A stretch of 64,000 nt of DNA from Oceanobacillus limi (GTDB lineage: Bacteria > Bacillota > Bacilli > Bacillales > Amphibacillaceae), in the NCBI RefSeq assembly GCF_900111445.1, contig NZ_FOHE01000003.1:1729-65728 (forward strand), in the 5' to 3' direction. A program made the translations under genes and the position numbers. The notes below the pieces were generated by a model. It did no database searches, was not told where the DNA came from, and was given only the letters and a program-made list of their open reading frames with translations. Shown here in pieces: positions 50,699 through 59,376 of the stretch (position 1 is the stretch's first letter; every line of letters begins with the position of its first letter).

Positions 50699-52468
50699 TT
50701 ACTGATTTGTAGCTTGTTCTGCTCGGTATAAAAATGTTGCGAATTGTCCACGCGTGACCGGATCTGCTGGGCGGAAATTCGTTAATTGGTTTGTTATTTC
50801 AAGGTTTGCGATGATTTGTACATTTTCTTGGTGAGAAGGATCGACACCTTCCATATCCATTGCTACATTATCACCGTTATCTTGCAGGTTATAGGCTTTT
50901 ACAAGAACGGTTGCCATTTGTTCTCTTGTTAGTGAACGATCGTCCATAAATTGTCCATTATTACCTTTAAAAATCTCTTCTGCATACGAAGCTGCAATCT
51001 CGTCAGCATATGGGTGATCTTCTGAAATATCATCAAAATTGGTTAGAATAGAATCTACATCCTGAGGTACAGGTAGATTCAATGCTCTACTAAACATTAC
51101 TGCCGTATGTGAACGACTTAGATTATCATAGGATTTAAATTCCTTAATTCCATCCTTACCAGGGAAGCCATTGATGACATTCTTCTCGGACCAATAGATG
51201 ATCCCATCATAATGAGAGTTTTGTGCACTTACATCAGAAAAGTTGCTAGTTGTAACATCAATATAGTCTGTATTCGCTTTATCATACTTATTGTAGACAT
51301 GATTGATTCGAATGAAGTCCTCTACATAATCAACAACAGTATTAGTGGAAAGTGCTTCTAAATTCTTTTGGCTCAATTCATTATATGTTGTCTCATATTC
51401 AGATCCTGGACCACTGTTTTTCCAAGCCATAAATTGCATTGCTCGAGGTATATTAATAAATACATTTTTTTGGAACATCGGATTAGTTGCTCCACTAACT
51501 AAAATTCCTCGGTTATTATTCCCTGAACTAGGGTCGACATCTTTGAAGCGGTTGTTTTCGATAATTGCGTTACTCCAGTTCATTACTCGAATCGGATCCA
51601 TGCGCATCTTTTCGATTTTATTATATTTTATGACAATCTGGTCATGGTACTTCCCACCGGAATATTTATGAGTACCAATAGCTCTATCTAAATCATAAAA
51701 GGTGTTATTTTCAATTGTTACATCCGAATTTGGAGTCCGGTCGTACGTGCTCCATTTTTGACTCCAGCCATTTGTGGCCTTATCAGGTGTATCCAGATTA
51801 ATTGCTTCTTTATTTTTTTTGGAAGAAGGTTTAGAACCTATGAATTCGTTGTTGCTAATAACAGCATTCTTTGTTGCATCCATTTCAATAAAGTGACCAG
51901 AGTACATGTTTTGGAAACGGATATTTTTGATTGTTATATTTTGGTTATGTCCTGCAATGATTGCAAGACTATTTTTAATATACTTTAAGTCAATAGTTGC
52001 TGAACCATAACCAATAATTGAAATGTTTTTCTCTCCATTATATCCACCGTATATACCTTCTTTTTTAGAGACAGAAGGTGCAACGAATTGGAATAATGAT
52101 TTCGATGCATTGAATTGATCCGTACCTGAATCAGATCCTTTTACTAGTTTTACTCCATCTTGTAGCTTAATAGTTACATTGGACGGTACATACAATACAT
52201 TCGTAACTGTATATGTACCTTTCTTTAAAACTAGCGTACCTCCACCAGTTTCTTCTAACTGCTCCAAGTACGAGCGAATCAAGTAATAATGTTTTGTTTT
52301 AGAATTATAAGTAGAATAATTCGTAAAATTACCATTATAGGTCTTGCTGTTAGGTGTAATCGTGTATGTAGGTTTTCCTGCTGCTTCTGTAGTAGTGAGA
52401 TGAACGGATGTTATAAGTCCAAAAAATAACGTCGCTACTACGAAGATTAATAGATTTCTCTTCTGCAT
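50699..52468 (-). CDS. SLH-anchored right-handed beta-helix protein
   Basis: A 589-residue exported protein. Signal peptide 1-29 (ends TTTEAAG). The beta-helix (about 65-380) begins with EETGGGTLVLKKGTYTVTNV, typical of pectate-lyase-3 folds, and has coils such as NAVISNNEFIGS, DVTIENNTFYDLDRAI, IVIKYNKIEKM and NAIIENNRFKDVD. Three SLH domains end it (about 405-589; LSRSHTAVMFSRAL, LTREQMATVLVKAY, VTRGQFATFLYRA). Such folds serve lyases, hydrolases or phage-tail-like depolymerases acting on acidic polysaccharide; which applies is not readable. Related SLH blocks occur in neighbouring proteins. GGGGGAC precedes the ATG. Confidence 0.87.
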   Translation of the reverse strand: MQKRNLLIFVVATLFFGLITSVHLTTTEAAGKPTYTITPNSKTYNGNFTNYSTYNSKTKHYYLIRSYLEQLEETGGGTLVLKKGTYTVTNVLYVPSNVTIKLQDGVKLVKGSDSGTDQFNASKSLFQFVAPSVSKKEGIYGGYNGEKNISIIGYGSATIDLKYIKNSLAIIAGHNQNITIKNIRFQNMYSGHFIEMDATKNAVISNNEFIGSKPSSKKNKEAINLDTPDKATNGWSQKWSTYDRTPNSDVTIENNTFYDLDRAIGTHKYSGGKYHDQIVIKYNKIEKMRMDPIRVMNWSNAIIENNRFKDVDPSSGNNNRGILVSGATNPMFQKNVFINIPRAMQFMAWKNSGPGSEYETTYNELSQKNLEALSTNTVVDYVEDFIRINHVYNKYDKANTDYIDVTTSNFSDVSAQNSHYDGIIYWSEKNVINGFPGKDGIKEFKSYDNLSRSHTAVMFSRALNLPVPQDVDSILTNFDDISEDHPYADEIAASYAEEIFKGNNGQFMDDRSLTREQMATVLVKAYNLQDNGDNVAMDMEGVDPSHQENVQIIANLEITNQLTNFRPADPVTRGQFATFLYRAEQATNQ

Positions 52469-52577
52469 AAAAAGTCCCCCTGTGTATAATAATGGAAATC
52501 GTTTCCACTACAATCATACCGTAAATCGCATGACTTTTGAACCACTTTTTTATGGATCTCCAACTTTTTTTGATTAT

Positions 52578-52622
52578 ATAAAAAAATACTCTTTGTAGTA
52601 TGCGACTTCTACAAAGAGTATT
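52578..52622 (-). terminator. Terminator of the SEC-C protein gene
   Basis: AATACTCTTTGTAG (52585-52598) pairs perfectly with CTACAAAGAGTATT (52609-52622). A T run follows on the minus strand. Confidence 0.92.
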
Positions 52623-52644
52623 CGAAAAAGGTTTTACTGGTTGA

Positions 52645-53646
52645 TTACTTTTTCAATTCATTCTCTAATATAGTTGTAAGCTTGCGATAATTTGTTGATA
52701 CTGTACCAGCAGAGGCATTATATTCCTCAGCAAGTTGACTCTGAGTTAACGATTCATTATTCAACAGGGATTTTTGTACTAAATACTCTAGTGCCGCTGC
52801 GTATGAATCTACATTTTTAAGCGATGGGTTTTCTTTTTCGCAATACTGTTTCCAAAGATTAACCCCTTTAAAAAGAATATCATCTGGTATGTTTTTATCG
52901 ACTAAATGATTAGCAAATACTTGTGCTACTTGTTCATGTAACGAATTACTCCATTCAGATGTTTCCATACCAAGCGTAAGGGTATCTCCTAAAAAGTCTG
53001 GAAAGCTCTTGCTAAGCTTATCTTTTCCATCCGAATATTGTTCGAGTAAGTGTTTGATTCGTTCTTTATCATGCTGATATAGCTTAATAATTGTGAAGAA
53101 GAAGCTATAGTGGTCTGCTAAAGGTACAAGTATCCCAATGACGAGACTACCAATTGAGAATTCCTCTCCTTGATGGTATGGGATTTTATATGTTTCGTTT
53201 GTTCCTAGATCATTCACGGTTACAAACGTTTGTTCACTTGATTTTGATACAATCTCATATACAGATGGAGAGCAGTTTTTCCACTGTGCAAATAAACCTT
53301 TCGCTTGTCCACTAAGAGCTGATGACTTTTTCTTAGAAAACACATCAAATATTGTTTCGTTATTTTTGAAACACGGAACATGGAACGGCATCCAAAGGTT
53401 TAGCCCGGTGTTATATATTTCTAATGCCTCACCCTGTAATGTTGGCTTTTCGTATTGTTGGTGTACTTCTTCCATCTTATCCCCGTACTTATTGATCGCA
53501 TCGGTAATGAAATCTTGATGGATACGATTCAGTTCATCATTCATCTTTGGGGTATTCTGATTTGATGTTTTATGGAAGCCACAACATTTTTTATACTTTT
53601 TACCACTTCCACAAGGACAAGGATCATTTCTCTTTATCTTGCTCAC
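52645..53646 (-). CDS. SEC-C zinc-motif protein with C-terminal helix-turn-helix
   Basis: A 333-residue cytosolic protein. An N-terminal SEC-C motif (NDPCPCGSGKKYKKCCGF) binds zinc; in SecA the same motif contacts SecB or the ribosome. The middle (60-270) is a helical and beta domain I do not recognise. The C-terminal 50 residues (AAALEYLVQKSLLNNESLTQ, then SQLAEEYNASAGTVSTNYRKL) form a helix-turn-helix resembling the second cyclin repeat of TFIIB. GTG at 53646 has GAGGTG 6 bases upstream and is used as start; the frame stays open to 53712. It lies behind the UDP-sugar dehydrogenase gene on the same strand. A role in secretion or control of the S-layer genes is a guess. Confidence 0.78.
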   Translation of the reverse strand: MSKIKRNDPCPCGSGKKYKKCCGFHKTSNQNTPKMNDELNRIHQDFITDAINKYGDKMEEVHQQYEKPTLQGEALEIYNTGLNLWMPFHVPCFKNNETIFDVFSKKKSSALSGQAKGLFAQWKNCSPSVYEIVSKSSEQTFVTVNDLGTNETYKIPYHQGEEFSIGSLVIGILVPLADHYSFFFTIIKLYQHDKERIKHLLEQYSDGKDKLSKSFPDFLGDTLTLGMETSEWSNSLHEQVAQVFANHLVDKNIPDDILFKGVNLWKQYCEKENPSLKNVDSYAAALEYLVQKSLLNNESLTQSQLAEEYNASAGTVSTNYRKLTTILENELKK

Positions 53647-53745
53647 ATCTGGCACCTCACGTTTCATATATATAACTTTTTTCATTATGAGGGAAAGCTT
53701 GGATAAATTCAAGTTGTTCGAATGCGGTGTGCAGACACTTGCTGA

Positions 53746-55065
53746 TTATAGTCTCCAATAACGATATCCTTTATTTACCATTTCCCGCTTGTTCATGATA
53801 CTCTTTACATCAATAATAACTTTTTCGTTTGCATCAAATTCGCCAAACATCTTGCTAATTTCCTCTTGGGTAAGATTTTTGAAATCATTATGTGCGACAG
53901 CGAATACAAGGCAGTCTGCATCGTTAATTTCATGTAATTGTTTTAATTCAATTCCGTACTCTTTCTGTGCATCTTCCGAATTTGCGAGTGGATCAACGAC
54001 TACAGGTTCGATAGAATAATCTTGTAGTGCAGTTATAATGTCAATCACTTTTGAATTCCGAATGTCAGGACAGTTCTCTTTAAAGGTAACACCTAGTATA
54101 ACAACTTTTGATTGTTTGACAACTTTATTTGCTAAAATGAGATTCTTTATAATAGCGTCTGCTACAAATTTACCCATACCGTCATTGATTTTCCGACCAG
54201 ATAAGATGATTTGGCTATGATATCCGAGTCTTTCCGCTTCATATACAAAATAATACGGATCGACTCCAATGCAATGACCTCCAACGAGACCAGGATGGAA
54301 GTTTAAGGCATTCCATTTTGTGTTCATTGCATCAATTACATCTTTAGTATCGATGTTCATCCGATCAAATACCATAGCAAGTTCATTCATGAACGCAATA
54401 TTGATATCCCGTTGACTATTTTCAACAACCTTAGCAGCCTCGGCAACCTTTATGGAACTTGCTTTGTAAACCCCTGCTTCGATAATTAGTTCATATACCT
54501 TAGCGATTTCTTCTAATGTTTCCTCGTTCATTCCTGAAACAATTTTAATTATCTTTTCAAGTGTATTCACTTTATCTCCTGGATTGATTCGCTCTGGTGA
54601 GTAACCGATCGTGAAGTCAACACCACATGTTAGTCCGGATTCCTTTTCCAGTATCGGCACACAAATATCTTCGGTTACTCCAGGATAAACGGTCGATTCG
54701 TACACAACAATTGATCCCTTTGTAAGGTTGCGTCCAACGGTTGCACTCGCTTTCTCAACTGGTGAGAGGTCTGGGGTTTTATCTAAATTGATCGGTGTTG
54801 GAACAGCGACGACATGAAATTTTGCTTTTTTTAATTGCGTTTCATCGGAAGTGAATTCAACGCTTGTTTCTTCAATGGCTTTATCTCCCACTTCATTCGT
54901 AGGATCAACTCCACATTTATACATGTCTATTTTTTCTTTATTTAAATCAAGACCTATAACACTCAATTTTTTCGCAAATGCTACAGCCAAAGGCATCCCT
55001 ACATACCCAAGCCCGATAATAGCAACCTTTTCTTGTTTGTTCATTATTCTATCGTATAGGCTCAT
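53746..55065 (-). CDS. UDP-N-acetylhexosamine 6-dehydrogenase (WbpO/TviB type)
   Basis: A 439-residue NAD-dependent enzyme. Rossmann start KVAIIGLGYVGMPLAVAFAKK, VVAVPTPINLDKTPDLSPV, VVYESTVYPGVTEDICVPIL, the central AEAAKVVENSQRDINIAFMNEL and the active-site Cys in GLVGGHCIGVDPYYF are clear. The pattern is closer to WbpO/TviB (UDP-GlcNAc or UDP-GalNAc to the uronic acid) than to UDP-glucose dehydrogenase. It would supply an acidic aminosugar for a wall polymer or capsule. The ATG at 55065 is used because GAGGGA lies 8 bases upstream; it overlaps the preceding glycosyltransferase gene by 17 bases, so the two are coupled. Confidence 0.9.
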   Translation of the reverse strand: MSLYDRIMNKQEKVAIIGLGYVGMPLAVAFAKKLSVIGLDLNKEKIDMYKCGVDPTNEVGDKAIEETSVEFTSDETQLKKAKFHVVAVPTPINLDKTPDLSPVEKASATVGRNLTKGSIVVYESTVYPGVTEDICVPILEKESGLTCGVDFTIGYSPERINPGDKVNTLEKIIKIVSGMNEETLEEIAKVYELIIEAGVYKASSIKVAEAAKVVENSQRDINIAFMNELAMVFDRMNIDTKDVIDAMNTKWNALNFHPGLVGGHCIGVDPYYFVYEAERLGYHSQIILSGRKINDGMGKFVADAIIKNLILANKVVKQSKVVILGVTFKENCPDIRNSKVIDIITALQDYSIEPVVVDPLANSEDAQKEYGIELKQLHEINDADCLVFAVAHNDFKNLTQEEISKMFGEFDANEKVIIDVKSIMNKREMVNKGYRYWRL

Positions 55066-56335
55066 TTGATGATCCCTCACTTTCGGTAACATGCTCCACT
55101 ATGTTGATCAGTTTATTCGTAAGTATAGAAAAGTCGAAATCATAAGCAGCATTTCTAGCATTGTTTCCCATCTCTATGGTCTCTTCTTCATTACTACAGG
55201 CCGTAATCACGGCTTTTGCAATGTCTTCAGGAGTTTGTTTTGGTGCACTAATTCCACAATGATATTTTTCAATAACGCTATATCCTGTTGTATACGTCTG
55301 TACAATACATTTTCCAGCTGCAAGGTATTCGAATAGCTTATTCTGGCTTTGACCAAATCGATCAAGAGAAGTACTAGAATTATGTAAGATATTGATCGTT
55401 GCCTTTTTCAAAATTGCAGGCACTTGTTTTTTCTCAACCTGCCCTTTGAAAATAACGTTATTTATCTTTTCATCCTCACATCTTTTTTCTAGCATGTCCA
55501 GTTCGTTTCCTGAACCGTAGATCAAAAACCGTATATTTTGGTTTCCTTTTTGCTGAATAATCTTTGCTGCATCTAATAGTGCTCCGAGGTTATTTACCTT
55601 TCGGATCGATCCAGTATAGACGACGTTTTTATAATTATTGTTTTCTAAATCAGCATCTTCTATTGGATAATTTGTGCTATTTTGATCAAATGTATCCAAA
55701 ACCACACCATTACTTATATGATAAACCTTTGATACATCGACCGTTGTATCCCAACCTTGTTCAACTATATAATCCTTACCACCTTCCCAAGACATGATGA
55801 TCGCATCTGCTTTTTTATAAATCCATTTCTCTCCTTGGTAAAGTAGTTTAGCGAATGGGTTTTCTCGTTTTAGAATTCCATAAGCAACAATGCTTTCTGG
55901 CCATAAATCTCTTACTTCGCAAATGCAAGGAACCCCTAGCTTTTTGGCGATTTTAATTCCTGCTACTAGGGTAAGTGGATGAACACTTGATGCTAAAATA
56001 ACATCTGGCTTTCCGTATTGGTTAGCAATTTCCTTTGCAACTGGAAATAAGTTCTTATAAAAAGAAAGCATATTTTTGATCCGATCGATACCGTTATCAT
56101 GGTAAGGACTTGTTTTAACAAAAACAAATGGAATCGTATCAGATACTTTTGAAGCGAATTTTCCGTGATCAATATGGATTACATCATTTGAATTATGTCT
56201 AGTATTGGCACAAAAAATGGTTGGTTCGTATCCATTTTTTATTAGGTTTTCAGCAAACCAATAATGACGCCCACCCTTGTTGTAAAAATTATCTGTTGCA
56301 TAGTGGTTCATTATCCAAATCTTTTTATTATGCAT
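55049..56335 (-). CDS. Family 4 glycosyltransferase (WbuB/WcaI-like)
   Basis: A 428-residue GT-B enzyme. The N-terminal IWIMNHYATDNFYNKGGRHYW and ICEVRDLWPESIVAYG, and the C-terminal NVVYTGSIRKVNNLGALLDA and QSQNKLFEYLAAGKCIV with the Glu of the EX7E region, match the WbuB/WcaI branch of GT4. These enzymes add a sugar to a lipid-linked or soluble acceptor in surface polysaccharide synthesis. No membrane helix. It is the first gene of a leftward operon with the dehydrogenase and the SEC-C gene, and divergent from the pglC-like gene; sugar and acceptor are unknown. Confidence 0.88.
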   Translation of the reverse strand: MHNKKIWIMNHYATDNFYNKGGRHYWFAENLIKNGYEPTIFCANTRHNSNDVIHIDHGKFASKVSDTIPFVFVKTSPYHDNGIDRIKNMLSFYKNLFPVAKEIANQYGKPDVILASSVHPLTLVAGIKIAKKLGVPCICEVRDLWPESIVAYGILKRENPFAKLLYQGEKWIYKKADAIIMSWEGGKDYIVEQGWDTTVDVSKVYHISNGVVLDTFDQNSTNYPIEDADLENNNYKNVVYTGSIRKVNNLGALLDAAKIIQQKGNQNIRFLIYGSGNELDMLEKRCEDEKINNVIFKGQVEKKQVPAILKKATINILHNSSTSLDRFGQSQNKLFEYLAAGKCIVQTYTTGYSVIEKYHCGISAPKQTPEDIAKAVITACSNEEETIEMGNNARNAAYDFDFSILTNKLINIVEHVTESEGSSNEPIR

Positions 56336-56618
56336 GCTCTCTATTATCTCCTAACTGTTAAAAGCTCTTAATAATCGAGTGTACACGATTAAATGATGTG
56401 TACTTTTCTAGTCAATTTGTTATCTACCCGTGAACTTTGGTATATAATTATACCATAAATTAAATGGCTATAAGTAAACATACACTTTCGTACTTGTATA
56501 AGTAGTTTCTTTCTGAAAATGTGGTTAGAGATGGTGCGTTAGCTGAATTGTTTTTTCGTGTGTTAAAATAGAGTGACTAGATTGTAGATTACATAATAAA
56601 ACATCGGTGAGTTGGGTG

Positions 56619-57233
56619 ATGATGGTTAAAAGAAGCTTTGATATTCTAGTTTCAATACTAGGAATTATACTATTTTCGGTAATTATGGTGATCGCGGCCA
56701 TTTTAATACGAATGAAGCTGGGAAAACCCGTTATTTTTAAACAAGTACGTCCTGGACAATTTGGAAAGCCGTTTGAAGTATATAAATTTCGAACAATGAC
56801 GGATGAGGTAGATGAAAGCGGAGCGTTGCTTCCAGACCATGTCCGTTTAACAAGGTTTGGGAAGTTGATCCGTAAATTGAGCATTGATGAGCTTCCGCAG
56901 CTTTTTAATGTGCTAAAAGGTGACATAAGCTTAGTTGGCCCACGTCCTTTATTAATGGAGTATCTATCATTGTATAATCCTGAACAGGCACGTCGTCATG
57001 ATGTTAAACCAGGCATCACAGGTTGGGCTCAGGTTAATGGAAGGAATGCGTTAAGCTGGGAAGAAAAGTTTAAGCTAGACGTATGGTATGTGGATAATCA
57101 GTCCTTTTGGCTCGATTTGAAGATCCTTTTTTTGACTGCTTTGAAGGTCGTAAAATCAGAAGGAATTAATCAAGAAGGACAAGCCACTATTGAAAAATTC
57201 AGAGGAACACCGGGGGACTTTGAGCATGAGTAA
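56619..57233 (+). CDS. pglC: PglC/EpsL-like phosphoglycosyl transferase
   Basis: A 204-residue membrane enzyme of the bacterial sugar transferase family. N-terminal membrane segment about residues 8-32 ([20 protein letters not shown]), then [40 protein letters not shown] with the DE pair, [12 protein letters not shown] and [14 protein letters not shown]. It is the short PglC form without an N-terminal extension and transfers a sugar phosphate, often diacetylbacillosamine, to undecaprenyl phosphate. The start at 56619 (MMVKRS) has GGTGAG upstream; GTG at 56607 is less likely. pglD and pglE homologs follow with overlap and short gap. The symbol is by homology. Confidence 0.9.
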   Translation: MMVKRSFDILVSILGIILFSVIMVIAAILIRMKLGKPVIFKQVRPGQFGKPFEVYKFRTMTDEVDESGALLPDHVRLTRFGKLIRKLSIDELPQLFNVLKGDISLVGPRPLLMEYLSLYNPEQARRHDVKPGITGWAQVNGRNALSWEEKFKLDVWYVDNQSFWLDLKILFLTALKVVKSEGINQEGQATIEKFRGTPGDFEHE

Positions 57234-57849
57234 ATTGATTTTAATTGGTGCAGGTGGTCATAGTAAGGTAGTTCAGGACATTGTAGCAACTAATAAAGAA
57301 TTGCAATTATATGCAATTGTTGATGAAAAATATGAGCAAACGGTTGAAAAGAACGGAGTCATCTATGCGAACACGAGCTATATTAAGCAATTGGATTATG
57401 AGTCCTATGACTTTTGTATTGCCATTGGAAATAATGCGATTAGAAAGAAAGTATACGAAGAGCTCGATATTCCATTATCAAGGTATAAGTCACTCATACA
57501 CCCTCGTACCGTAATCAGTAATTCGGCTAAAATTGGGAATGGAACGGTAATCATGCCAGGTGTTGTCATCAATGCAGATACAGAAGTACAACATCATTGT
57601 ATTATTAATACAAATGCTGTCGTCGAGCATGATAATAGGATTTCTGATTACGTACATATTTCTCCAAATGCAACCTTATCAGGTGTCGTTACGGTTGGAG
57701 AAGGAACGCATGTTGGAGCGGGGGCAACAATTATCCAGGTGAAATCTATCGGTAAGTGGTGTACTGTAGGCGCTGGTGCTGTAGTTGTACGGGATTTTGG
57801 AGACAATCAAACAGTTGTAGGTGTACCTGCAAAAGAAATGAAAAAGTAG
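57226..57849 (+). CDS. pglD: PglD/NeuD-type sugar N-acetyltransferase
   Basis: A 207-residue acetyltransferase. The N-terminal Rossmann-like part starts [17 protein letters not shown], which is characteristic of the NeuD/PglD family; the left-handed beta-helix follows ([32 protein letters not shown] with the catalytic His; [30 protein letters not shown]). In bacillosamine synthesis it acetylates the C4 amine of UDP-sugar with acetyl-CoA. The ATG at 57226 overlaps the end of the pglC-like gene by 8 bases and has GGGGGAC upstream. The symbol is by homology. Confidence 0.88.
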   Translation: MSKLILIGAGGHSKVVQDIVATNKELQLYAIVDEKYEQTVEKNGVIYANTSYIKQLDYESYDFCIAIGNNAIRKKVYEELDIPLSRYKSLIHPRTVISNSAKIGNGTVIMPGVVINADTEVQHHCIINTNAVVEHDNRISDYVHISPNATLSGVVTVGEGTHVGAGATIIQVKSIGKWCTVGAGAVVVRDFGDNQTVVGVPAKEMKK

Positions 57850-57868
57850 AATGAAATGAGATGATAGC

Positions 57869-59023
57869 ATGCAAAAACAAGATAGAATTTTCCTATCTTC
57901 TCCACATATGAGTGGGAATGAGCAAAAATACATACAAGAGGCATTTGATTTAAATTGGATCGCTCCATTAGGTAATAATGTGGAGGGGTTTGAAAAAGAG
58001 TTAGCAGCGTATAACAATGTACAAGGCGCAGCAGTAGTTAATTCTGGTACAGCAGCAATTCATTTGGCATTAAGGCTATTGGATATTGGTCCTGGAGATA
58101 CCGTGTTTTGTTCATCGTTGACTTTTATCGCTAGTGTCAATCCAGTCCTTTACCAAGGAGCAACACCAGTATTAATTGACTCTGAACCGGAGACATGGAA
58201 TATGTCAGTGCAGGCGTTAGAAAGGGCATTTTCAGAAGCGAACAAAGAAGGAAAATTACCGAAAGCAGTTATTATTGTTAACTTGTATGGCCAAAGTGCA
58301 CGCATGGATGAATTAATGTCTATCTGTGATTCCTATGGCGTTCCAGTTATAGAAGATGCTGCAGAGTCATTAGGAAGTGAGTACAAAGGTAGAAAAAGTG
58401 GTACTTTTGGTACATTTGGAATCTATTCATTTAATGGAAATAAAATTATTACCACATCTGGTGGAGGTGCACTTGTATCAAATGATATAGAAGCTTTGGA
58501 TAAAAGTAGATTCCTATCTACCCAAGCACGGAATCCGGCTATCCATTATGAGCATAGTGAAGTCGGTTATAATTACCGGATGAGTAACATCGTAGCAGGA
58601 ATTGGAAGAGGTCAGCTTGAAGTGCTGGATGAACGGGTACGAGCACGTAGAGAAATTTTTGATAGATATTATGAAGCGCTTAGCGATATTCCAGGGTTTG
58701 ATTTTCAACCGGAATTAGAGGAAACAATATCTAATCGATGGTTAACAGCTTTGACAATCGATCCGACACAAGCTGGGATTGATCGAACGGAGATTATTCA
58801 ATTGTTAGGGGATGAAAACATCGAAGCTCGACCAGTATGGAAGCCAATGCATCTCCAACCGTTGTTTGCTTCAACCAAATATTATCCGCATGAAGAAGGG
58901 GATAGTATGTCAGATCGTTTGTTTGATCATGGGGTCTGTTTACCGAGTGGATCAAATCTGAGTGAAGAAGATCAAAACCGGATTATTCGCCTCATAAAAG
59001 CTAGGGTAGAGAAGAAGGGCTGA
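57869..59023 (+). CDS. pglE: PglE-type UDP-4-amino-sugar aminotransferase (DegT/DnrJ family)
   Basis: A 384-residue PLP enzyme. Seen: SGNEQKYIQEAFDLNWIAPLG, AAVVNSGTAAIHLAL, PVIEDAAESLGSEYKG with the PLP-contacting Asp, and SFNGNKIITTSGGGALVS with the catalytic Lys. It aminates a UDP-4-keto-6-deoxy-GlcNAc to the 4-amino sugar that the PglD homolog then acetylates. The required 4,6-dehydratase (PglF/EpsC) is not in the window. The ribosome site is weak (GAGATGAT), and the gap from pglD is 19 bases, so translation may be coupled. Confidence 0.9.
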   Translation: MQKQDRIFLSSPHMSGNEQKYIQEAFDLNWIAPLGNNVEGFEKELAAYNNVQGAAVVNSGTAAIHLALRLLDIGPGDTVFCSSLTFIASVNPVLYQGATPVLIDSEPETWNMSVQALERAFSEANKEGKLPKAVIIVNLYGQSARMDELMSICDSYGVPVIEDAAESLGSEYKGRKSGTFGTFGIYSFNGNKIITTSGGGALVSNDIEALDKSRFLSTQARNPAIHYEHSEVGYNYRMSNIVAGIGRGQLEVLDERVRARREIFDRYYEALSDIPGFDFQPELEETISNRWLTALTIDPTQAGIDRTEIIQLLGDENIEARPVWKPMHLQPLFASTKYYPHEEGDSMSDRLFDHGVCLPSGSNLSEEDQNRIIRLIKARVEKKG

Positions 59024-59376
59024 TTCTATTATTAGAGAGTTAGTGCTTGAAAGGATGAGGAGAACGATATAGATCGAAATGATGGCTCCAGAAATGGACG
59101 CAACAGCGTAGAAGGATTAAGTCTAAATTCGTGTTTCCATTAAATAACTATAGGAATTCGAGGTTCTACCTGGTTAAGCATTCTGGAATAGTTCCAGGGT
59201 GCTTTTTATATCATTCCTGCAAGCGATTTTCATTTAGAAACTAGCTGATTCGTATTAATTTTAAATAGGGTTTCTATAATTTTCTATCTATAAAAAAAAT
59301 CTCTTTCCCTAATCAACCAAAAAATCTAGTATAATAGAAAAATACCAAAATGAATAACACAACGGGGGAATACTAG
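59024..59376 (+). other. Gap with terminator and the start region of the SLH protease
   Basis: AGCATTCTGGAA (59177-59188) pairs with TTCCAGGGTGCT (59192-59203), followed by TTTTTAT: a good terminator for the pglCDE unit. TATAAT at 59330-59335 is a likely -10 for the protease gene. Between 59030 and 59160 a short open stretch lacks a start with ribosome site, and I assign no gene. Confidence 0.6.
59175..59210 (+). terminator. Terminator of the pglC-pglD-pglE operon
   Basis: Twelve-base stem with two G-T pairs and a 3-base loop, followed by five T residues (arms 59177-59188 and 59192-59203). Confidence 0.85.

Noticed and set aside
56439-56454. Apparent palindrome GGTATATAATTATACC as an operator between GT4 and pglC genes
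   Set aside because: The two halves do not match exactly, and the sequence is simple AT-rich promoter-type DNA.
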